Source: Bacteroidota bacterium
GTDB lineage: Bacteria > Bacteroidota > Bacteroidia > Chitinophagales > Chitinophagaceae
Length of the DNA stretch: 7,296 nt
Assembly: GCA_028876035.1 (NCBI GenBank)
Contig: JAGWTK010000191.1
Coordinates: forward strand, 1 to 7,296
Reading direction: 5' to 3'
The notes beneath the pieces are model-generated. The model was not told where the DNA came from and made no database searches. It saw nothing but the letters and a program-made list of their open reading frames with translations. Each line of letters begins with the position of its first letter. Positions within the stretch are counted from its first letter, which is position 1. Positions 1-5,583 of this stretch are shown here, piece by piece. The position numbers and the translations under genes are program-made.

Positions 1-1561
1 CAGCAGTCATATTTTGGTCGATGTATAGGTAAGCCGATTTTCCCGTCGCGGCAGACTTGCTGATAGTCGTGAATTGCATGCCATCGCTGCTGCGTTCCAG
101 CTGGTATTCAAGAAGGCCCAGCTCGTTCTTATTGGTCCACTGGAGCAACACCCGGCTGTCCTGTAAACGGGCGCTCAACGACAGTTGCTGCAATGGTAAA
201 AGGATATTGTACACGAAGGGCGTCGGGTAGCCTTCACCAGCATCGTCAGACACACCATTGGCGTTAATGTCAATAGCAGCGGCCGTTCCATTGTTCGATG
301 AATCCACTACCTGTAACATATTGGCACCGGCACCGGCCGATCCGCTTACCAGGGATGAATTGTAATAGATTTTTGTAGGCAGTAGATTGGTCGCGCGGAA
401 ACGAATGCGGATGACAGCAGAATCTACTGATACGGGATAATTGCTGATTTGCTGTCCGGGCATCAGCAAGCTGCTGTCCGTATCGCCATTATAGGAAGGA
501 TTAAGGATCAGTCCCCCTGGGTTGCTTACAAAGCTTACCGATACATTGGATATGTTGCCTTGTCCGAAAGTATTGGTCAGCCGGTTGCTTACCTGCACAT
601 TGCTGAGATCAATATTGCCTTTGTTCTTGATGACGACATGGTAGATGATATCAGCTGTGTTGTTATTGACGATACTTCCGCCGATGAGTTCTTCCGATGC
701 GCCACCACCAACGTTCATGTGGGTGATATCGGCCGTTGATTTTCCCAGCGGGAAGGGTGCTTCTGCTGAAAGTGTTTGATGGTCGATGTCCCAGGTATAA
801 TAATAACAGCCGGATGCATCTGAACCGGCAACCAGCAGGCTGCCATCTACATAACCAATACTAAAACAGGGTTTCGGAATATTGGTTAGAAAAACAGCTA
901 CGGCGTTCCCCGGGCCGTCGAAGTTTACCAGCTCATACAATTTCGAAGGTGTGTTGCCAAAGGTCATGAATACACGACCGTTGGGCATGAATACCATATC
1001 GCCCCAGGCAAGTGAATTGGGTGAATTGCCGGAAGGGAAGGCCAGCGGACGATCAGTTCCGGGAATATCTGTTCCACTGGCTACATCAATGCGTTTTACG
1101 TTGGCCATACCCGTTCCAGCATTGTAATTGTAGATCGCAAGATTATTTCCATCCTGGTCGAAGCAAAGCTGACTGATGCCATAATTGTACACATAGTCGG
1201 GCGTAACAGCCTGCGGGCAATTGATGACGCCGCTGAAATTGTAGTTCAGCGCATACATTTTTGTTGTACCGCCGGTACTGATATCGGCGAAATATATTTT
1301 CTTGTCTTTGGGATTGTATGCCGTGAACGCGTTGTAGAAAGGAATGCCATTCGTACAATTGGCGAGCAGGGCGGGCGAATTGCCCAGTACGCCGGTAAAC
1401 ATCTGTTGCTCGCCGGTGGTGCTGGCACAGGAGGCGGAGCCGTGATTAATAAGAATAGATTTCAATGACTGTTGTGCAGAAGCTGCGCAAACGCAGGCGA
1501 GAATCGTCAAAATTGCAAACACGATTACCATTACGGTCTTCCTCGTATCCATCTTTTTCAT
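1..1561 (-). CDS. Secreted multidomain protein (propeller-like + DUF11-like + FN3-like), C-terminus missing
   Basis: The frame is open from an ATG at 1561 to the left window edge, so 520 N-terminal residues are visible and the end is lost. Residues 1-29 form a signal peptide: basic start (KK..RK), hydrophobic core about 9-26, probable cleavage at ASA/QQ (29/30). Cys23 inside the core makes a lipoprotein less likely. Residues about 35-270 contain repeated short strands with 'YNPKDKKIYFAD', 'CFDQDGNNLAIYN' and 'FMPNGRVFMTFGN', which read like blades of a beta-propeller. Residues about 295-415 resemble a DUF11-type Ig-like domain ('VVIKNKGNIDLSNVQVSNRL'). 'DINANGVSDD' (431-440) looks like a calcium-binding loop. 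From about 460 an FN3-like domain begins ('LLQWTNKNELGLLEYQLERS'), of the kind that in Bacteroidota often precedes a type IX sorting domain; that domain itself would lie outside the window. A good promoter lies about 90 bp upstream. The exact function is not recognised; surface adhesin or other exported type IX cargo is an inference. Confidence 0.85.
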   Translation of the reverse strand, partial: MKKMDTRKTVMVIVFAILTILACVCAASAQQSLKSILINHGSASCASTTGEQQMFTGVLGNSPALLANCTNGIPFYNAFTAYNPKDKKIYFADISTGGTTKMYALNYNFSGVINCPQAVTPDYVYNYGISQLCFDQDGNNLAIYNYNAGTGMANVKRIDVASGTDIPGTDRPLAFPSGNSPNSLAWGDMVFMPNGRVFMTFGNTPSKLYELVNFDGPGNAVAVFLTNIPKPCFSIGYVDGSLLVAGSDASGCYYYTWDIDHQTLSAEAPFPLGKSTADITHMNVGGGASEELIGGSIVNNNTADIIYHVVIKNKGNIDLSNVQVSNRLTNTFGQGNISNVSVSFVSNPGGLILNPSYNGDTDSSLLMPGQQISNYPVSVDSAVIRIRFRATNLLPTKIYYNSSLVSGSAGAGANMLQVVDSSNNGTAAAIDINANGVSDDAGEGYPTPFVYNILLPLQQLSLSARLQDSRVLLQWTNKNELGLLEYQLERSSDGMQFTTISKSAATGKSAYLYIDQNMTA

Positions 1562-1769
1562 TTTTAAAGGGTGCGGTAAGAATGCGGATAGATGGATTTC
1601 GGGAGCGGCTTTCCGAAAAGGATGCTGGATGCTTACGTAGATTGTTGTAGCAAAACTACCGTGCTGTTTAGGGAACGTCAAACAAAAGCGATGAATGGAT
1701 CAACGATTTTGACCAATGGCCGTGAATCACCGATGTTTGGCATCACATTAAAAAAAACCACAAACGATG
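1562..1769. other. Intergenic region between DUF5009 gene and secreted-protein gene
   Basis: This 208-bp gap contains the promoter boxes at 1651-1682 and an A8 run at 1750-1757 (T8 on the transcribed minus strand) just past the DUF5009 stop codon. I could not find a convincing GC-rich stem before the T8 run, so I do not call it a terminator. No small gene with credible coding character is visible on either strand. Confidence 0.6.
1651..1682 (-). promoter_or_regulatory. Bacteroidota-type promoter of the secreted-protein gene
   Basis: Read on the minus strand, TTTG (1682-1679) is followed by 20 bases and then TAGTTTTG (1658-1651). This matches the Bacteroidota sigma-ABfA consensus TTTG / about 19-21 bp / TAnnTTTG at every defined position. 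Transcription would start near 1645, giving a leader of roughly 80 nt before the ATG at 1561. No Shine-Dalgarno sequence is seen before that ATG; the upstream bases are A/T-rich, as is usual in the phylum. Confidence 0.65.
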
Positions 1770-2945
1770 TTACAACTGTAGCCGGATTTTTGCGCGTTGC
1801 AGTGCCCTTGCGATGAATAAAACGATGATGGAGAAAAGGAGCGACCAAATGATACCCGCCCAGCCACTGCGCCAGGATGGTGGCCAGATAGTTAGCCGGG
1901 TGAGCGAGAAGAATGAAAATAGTATTCCGGGGATCAGGTAAGTGAGCAGGGGATTGACCGCCGCAGGTGCAAGGAAGTTTGCCCAGCGGATTATTCTTTT
2001 GTCATCCATCAGCCAATGCAGGAAGATGTACAGCAGGGAGCAACATCCGGCACTATACAATCCCCAGGAGGGGGTGGCGTAGATTTTTGAAATGCCAAAC
2101 GCAGGTCGTAACAGGTAACCAATGCCGAACAAAACAATCGCAAGAATGAAAGCAGACAGGTATTTCTTCCTGACAGTGAGCTGATCTGCACTAAAGAAAA
2201 TACAGGACAAGAGTACACCGCAAAGCATGATAGCGGTATGGGTGGCATTGCCTGCCTGTCCCGAAAGCCAGCTTATCGATTCAAATTCTTCGGACAGGTA
2301 GGATTTCGTAAGCACAAAGAAACCTGTACACAAAATAATGCCTGTAATGAGTCCTGCAATACGCTTGCGGCCCAGTTGGTAAATAATGGTACTATACAAA
2401 TAGGCCCAGCCAATTAATCCCAGGATGCCCCACCATCTTGGCTGCATATATTGTTGCTCACCCATGCCACGATATAGAAAGGCCAGTGCTATCAGCATGA
2501 GCATGCCCGGTCCGCGAAAGAACCAGGTCTTCCACCGTTCTTTGAACCGGTAGACTGTCCAGGTTAAAATGGCGCCTGTGTAAAACAGCAACATCCACCA
2601 ATGATAGGGGAGAAGGGCATGTTTGCTGTCATATTCTTCGCCATTGACCATGAAGAAACCGAGTGTTAGCAAACCGATGGTGCGCCAGGCAATGTGCAGC
2701 TGCAGGCGCCAGCTACTACCGGTGCTGGCTAAACGATTTTTCAGGGCAAAGGGGATCGACATGCCCGCTGCAAACAGAAAGGCAGGGAATACCACGTCTA
2801 CAAAGGTCATGGCATCGGCATCGGCCGGCATGTGTTTCATCCAGCCGGGAATGTTTTTGATGCTGGCCAGTTCATTCACAAACACCATCGTAAAGATAGT
2901 GATGCCGCGAAAGCTGTCGATAGAATGAATGCGCTGCTGCTGCAA
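1770..2945 (-). CDS. DUF5009 / heparan-alpha-glucosaminide N-acetyltransferase-like membrane acyltransferase
   Basis: This is a polytopic inner-membrane protein, 391 aa from the chosen TTG start. The N-terminal signature 'RIHSIDSFRGITIFTMVFVN' (5-24) and 'FVDVVFPAFLFAAGMSIPF' are typical of DUF5009 proteins, the bacterial relatives of HGSNAT. HGSNAT uses cytosolic acetyl-CoA to acetylate a sugar amine across a membrane through a loop histidine. His38, in 'WMKHMPADADAMTF', sits where human His269 lies in the 'KHASWNG' segment and is the probable catalytic residue. About 11-12 membrane segments are apparent, near 14-27, 51-68, 85-102, 116-132, 145-160, 172-189, 196-213, 235-253, 262-283, 294-313, 324-348 and 364-383. 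The start is uncertain. TTG 2945 puts the SIDSFRG motif near residue 8, as in relatives. A GTG at 3008 would add 21 residues encoded by the PBP terminator. No ATG occurs before the motif. The substrate is unknown; an envelope glycan is an inference from the family and the neighbouring PBP. Confidence 0.85.
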   Translation of the reverse strand: MQQQRIHSIDSFRGITIFTMVFVNELASIKNIPGWMKHMPADADAMTFVDVVFPAFLFAAGMSIPFALKNRLASTGSSWRLQLHIAWRTIGLLTLGFFMVNGEEYDSKHALLPYHWWMLLFYTGAILTWTVYRFKERWKTWFFRGPGMLMLIALAFLYRGMGEQQYMQPRWWGILGLIGWAYLYSTIIYQLGRKRIAGLITGIILCTGFFVLTKSYLSEEFESISWLSGQAGNATHTAIMLCGVLLSCIFFSADQLTVRKKYLSAFILAIVLFGIGYLLRPAFGISKIYATPSWGLYSAGCCSLLYIFLHWLMDDKRIIRWANFLAPAAVNPLLTYLIPGILFSFFSLTRLTIWPPSWRSGWAGIIWSLLFSIIVLFIARALQRAKIRLQL

Positions 2946-2960
2946 GCGTAGGTGTTTGAA

Positions 2961-2968
2961 CAAAAATA
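2961..2968 (-). promoter_or_regulatory. Possible -7 box for the DUF5009 gene
   Basis: The minus strand reads TATTTTTG, an exact match to the Bacteroidota -7 element TAnnTTTG, lying between the PBP terminator and the TTG start at 2945. No TTTG or TTG is present at the expected -33 position, which falls inside the terminator hairpin. Transcription from here would begin near 2954 and leave a leader of only about 10 nt. The A/T-rich setting makes a chance match possible. Confidence 0.35.
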
Positions 2969-2974
2969 GGGAAT

Positions 2975-3004
2975 AAAAAAACCGGCCGTGAAGGGCCGGT
3001 TTTT
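2975..3004 (-). terminator. Rho-independent, bidirectional terminator after the PBP1A gene
   Basis: ACCGGCC (2981-2987) and GGCCGGT (2994-3000) form a perfect 7-bp GC-rich stem with a 6-base loop (2988-2993). A6 lies on the left and T4 on the right, which extends the stem by A-T pairs and gives a T-tract on whichever strand is transcribed. On the minus strand the hairpin begins only 4 bases beyond the PBP stop codon and is followed by TTTTTT. The stem overlaps the longest possible reading of the DUF5009 gene. Confidence 0.88.
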
Positions 3005-3007
3005 GCA

Positions 3008-5419
3008 CTATTGGTCTTTTTTGCCGAAGAGTCGTCTAAAGAACCCTTTTTTTTTCTTCTCTTCCTCGGGCTGCTTTTTCTCTTCCTCCTCTCTGGGGTT
3101 TTTGGAGGGTTGTTTGGAGGCCTCGTTCAATATTTTTTGTTCTTCGCTGGTCAGTTTTGATTCAACGGGAACCCGGGTGGTGTCCTTATCGAAATTAATG
3201 TAGTCCGTAGCACCGCCATTGCCCTGATCAGTGCCCTCCGCGCCGGGGGGAGCATTTTTGTCGATAAATTGGGTGTAGTCGGTGGTAAGCTCATTATTCA
3301 TGTTTTCCGGCTGCACGAACCTGGCATCTTTTTCAATACCGAGGGTTTTATCGGCATACACTTTTTGGAAAAAGTATTCCCAGATGGGCATGGCTGCCTT
3401 TCCTCCGTAGCCGAGCCCGCCTTCCAGTCGAATAAAGCGATCGTCGCAACCGATCCAGGTACCGGCCAATAACTGTGGTGTATAACCGAGAAACCAGGCA
3501 TCTGAATTATCGTTGGTGGTACCGGTTTTGCCACCCATTTCAGCAGCGCCCAACCGGCCGCGCAGTCCGGCTGCGGTTCCAAAGTCAACCGGTCCCTGCA
3601 TCATCTTTACCATGGTATACGCTGCCTGTTCGCTGATCACCTGTTTCATCGTCGTTTGGAAGCTTTCCAGGATGTTGCCGTTTTTGTCTTCAATACGCGT
3701 GATATAAATGGGTTTGGTATTGATACCCCGGTTGGGGAACATGGTATAACCCCAAAGCATTTCGTACATCGACAAATCGCAGGCTCCAAGTGCCATGGAG
3801 GGATAGGGTTCTACCTTGGTAGGAATATTGATTTGCTTGATGAAATTCGAAAAACGTTGCGGCGTTACCTGTTTCATGATATATGCGGAAGCACAGTTCA
3901 TGGAATAGGTGAGGGCTGTTGCCATGGATACCACGCCACCGCCTTTGCCACATCCCCCTTTTGCCGGTACCAGTCCATAACCCGGAAAATTCTGCGCCTG
4001 GTTTTCAACCGGCGTTTCTGGTGTTAAGCCGGCTTCTTCAATTGCCTCGCAATACAGGAAGGGTTTAATGGAAGAACCCACCTGGCGTTTGGTGTCAATA
4101 TTAACGTGATCGTATTTAAAATTTTTGAAGTCGATGCCGCCCACCCAGGCTTTTACTTCACCGCTGAGCGGATCCATTACCATAAACGAAGTCTGCAGCA
4201 TCTGGTGATGGTATTTGATCGAATCATAAGGCGTCATCACCGTATCTTTTTCGCGCTGGGCGTTCCAGGCGAAAACGCGCATTTCCGTTTTTGTATTGAA
4301 AGCTTTTTTGATGTCGGCATCACTAAAACCATCATTCTTCATGTTCCGCCAGCGGTCGCTGTTTTTCATGGCCCTGTCGAGGATATTCTCGAAGCCCTTC
4401 CACACTTTACCTGTTTTGATCGATGATTGCGCGCTGAGTACTTTCTGCAGGGTGGGCATATGTCTTGCCACCGCTTCCTCTGCATACAATTGCATGCGTG
4501 GATTAATAGTGGTGTATATTTTCAGTCCGTCCCGGTAAATATCATACGGTTTATTGGTAGCCGGATTTGTATGTGCTTTGCACCAGGCTTTCACGTCGGA
4601 ACGGATTTCTTCCCGGAAGTAGGGTGCAAGACCCGCGTTCTCGTCGAGTTTTCTATATTTCAGCGTGATGGGCTTTTGTTTCAGTACCACTGCATCGCCC
4701 GGGGTAACAAAACCTGCTTTCAGCATTTGATCGATAACTGTATTTTTCCGGTTAAAGGACGCCAGCACATGGGTACGCGGGTTATAAACGGTGTTGCCTT
4801 TGAGCATACCCACCAGTACCGCTGCTTCGTTCACATCGAGGCGGTCGGGTTCTTTTGAAAAGAATGCCAGGGATGCGTTGCGGATTCCATAAACGTTGTC
4901 GCCAAATGGCACGATGTTCAGGTAGAGGGCGAGTATTTCCTGCTTGGTAAAATTTCTTTCCAGCTTCACCGCGATGATCCATTCTTTCAGCTTTTGCACG
5001 ACGCGTACGATCTTGTTGTGTGAACGTTCCGCAAACATATTCAATGCCAGCTGTTGGGTGATGGTGCTCGCGCCACCGTCTTGTCCAAGCCGCACGACTG
5101 CCCGAATCACACCTTTCGCATCAATCCCGGAATGGTCGTAGAAACGAATATCTTCGGTAGCTATCAGTGCATCGATTACATGCCTGGAGATATCGTTGTA
5201 GCGCACATAACTGCGGTTACCCTTATCCAGGTAGTATTTGCCCATCAGGGTGCCGTCGTTGGCATAGATCTCGGTTGCCTGCAATACGGAGGGATTCTCC
5301 AGTTCTTCCAGTGATGGCATTTCACCAAATACGCCAAAATTGAGCAGGACGAGAAAAAGGACAAACGAAAGGGTTCCGATACCCAGGGTCATCCAAAACA
5401 GGCGGACTGATTTCTTCAT
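3008..5419 (-). CDS. mrcA: Penicillin-binding protein 1A, bifunctional transglycosylase/transpeptidase
   Basis: A class A PBP of 803 aa that polymerises lipid II into glycan strands and cross-links the peptides at the outer face of the inner membrane. One N-terminal membrane anchor covers about 8-30. The GT51 domain (about 50-225) has all its motifs: 'ATEDIRFYDHSGID' with catalytic Glu89, 'GGASTITQQLALNMF' (115-129), 'KLKEWIIAVKLERNF' with the second Glu at 146, and 'YLNIVPFGDNVYGI'. The transpeptidase domain (about 410-690) has S449-S-I-K452, S506-M-N508 and K631-T-G633, so both activities should be intact. An inserted region (about 320-400) separates the two domains. The tail after about 755 is rich in Lys and Glu and ends with the basic 'KKGFFRRLFGKKDQ'. 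The ATG at 5419 is chosen because it gives the usual short cytoplasmic tail before the anchor; no Shine-Dalgarno sequence is seen. A PorW-like gene lies upstream behind a terminator, and a strong terminator follows the TAG. Bacteroidota annotations may call this gene pbpC, ponA or mrcA; the function is more certain than the symbol. Confidence 0.97.
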   Translation of the reverse strand: MKKSVRLFWMTLGIGTLSFVLFLVLLNFGVFGEMPSLEELENPSVLQATEIYANDGTLMGKYYLDKGNRSYVRYNDISRHVIDALIATEDIRFYDHSGIDAKGVIRAVVRLGQDGGASTITQQLALNMFAERSHNKIVRVVQKLKEWIIAVKLERNFTKQEILALYLNIVPFGDNVYGIRNASLAFFSKEPDRLDVNEAAVLVGMLKGNTVYNPRTHVLASFNRKNTVIDQMLKAGFVTPGDAVVLKQKPITLKYRKLDENAGLAPYFREEIRSDVKAWCKAHTNPATNKPYDIYRDGLKIYTTINPRMQLYAEEAVARHMPTLQKVLSAQSSIKTGKVWKGFENILDRAMKNSDRWRNMKNDGFSDADIKKAFNTKTEMRVFAWNAQREKDTVMTPYDSIKYHHQMLQTSFMVMDPLSGEVKAWVGGIDFKNFKYDHVNIDTKRQVGSSIKPFLYCEAIEEAGLTPETPVENQAQNFPGYGLVPAKGGCGKGGGVVSMATALTYSMNCASAYIMKQVTPQRFSNFIKQINIPTKVEPYPSMALGACDLSMYEMLWGYTMFPNRGINTKPIYITRIEDKNGNILESFQTTMKQVISEQAAYTMVKMMQGPVDFGTAAGLRGRLGAAEMGGKTGTTNDNSDAWFLGYTPQLLAGTWIGCDDRFIRLEGGLGYGGKAAMPIWEYFFQKVYADKTLGIEKDARFVQPENMNNELTTDYTQFIDKNAPPGAEGTDQGNGGATDYINFDKDTTRVPVESKLTSEEQKILNEASKQPSKNPREEEEKKQPEEEKKKKGFFRRLFGKKDQ

Positions 5420-5444
5420 AATAGACGATGATAGTAGAGCTTAG

Positions 5445-5452
5445 CAAAAATC
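5445..5452 (-). promoter_or_regulatory. Weak candidate -7 box upstream of the PBP1A gene
   Basis: The minus strand reads GATTTTTG, one mismatch from TAnnTTTG, 25 bp before the ATG at 5419. The nearest TTTG (5479-5476, inside the heptad repeat) is 23 bp upstream rather than the usual 19-21, so the fit is poor. It is listed because a terminator precedes this gene and some promoter is expected in the gap. Confidence 0.22.
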
Positions 5453-5464
5453 TTACCTGAATCG

Positions 5465-5499
5465 AGTACCAAGTACAAAGTACCAAGTACAAAGTACAA
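5465..5499. repeat. Heptanucleotide tandem repeat, AGTAC(C/A)A x5
   Basis: Five perfectly phased 7-bp units read AGTACCA, AGTACAA, AGTACCA, AGTACAA, AGTACAA, followed by a partial AG. Only the sixth base varies. Every unit contains the palindrome GTAC, so the array offers evenly spaced GTAC sites. It lies between the PorW-like gene's terminator and the PBP1A start. On the minus strand the units contain TTTG or TTGG, similar to the Bacteroidota -33 box. No coding frame crosses it. Confidence 0.85.
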
Positions 5500-5545
5500 A
5501 GACCTGGACTCTGGCCATTTGCTTCGGGGCAACAATTTAGTTATT

Positions 5546-5573
5546 AAAACAAAAGCAGGAACGCGCGACCTGC
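5546..5573 (-). terminator. Probable rho-independent terminator after the PorW/SprE-like gene
   Basis: On the minus strand GCAGG (5573-5569) pairs with CCTGC (5559-5555) around a 9-base loop, followed directly by TTTTGTTTT (5554-5546). It begins 10 bases beyond the TAA stop at 5584-5586. The stem is only 5 bp, so it is weaker than the terminator at 2975-3004, but its position and T-tract are as expected. Confidence 0.6.
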
Positions 5574-5583
5574 ATTTTGGCCT

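Noticed and set aside
1750..1757. T8 run on the minus strand after the DUF5009 stop as a terminator
   Set aside because: No GC-rich inverted repeat lies directly before it, only very short imperfect pairings, so an intrinsic terminator is not supported.
4427..4858. A 143-codon plus-strand open frame, with others at 3656-4027 and 4106-4426
   Set aside because: All are antisense to the PBP1A gene, whose catalytic motifs run through this region without a break. None shows a recognisable product.
5465..5499. CRISPR array
   Set aside because: The units are 7 bp with no spacers, and no cas genes are present. It is a simple tandem repeat.
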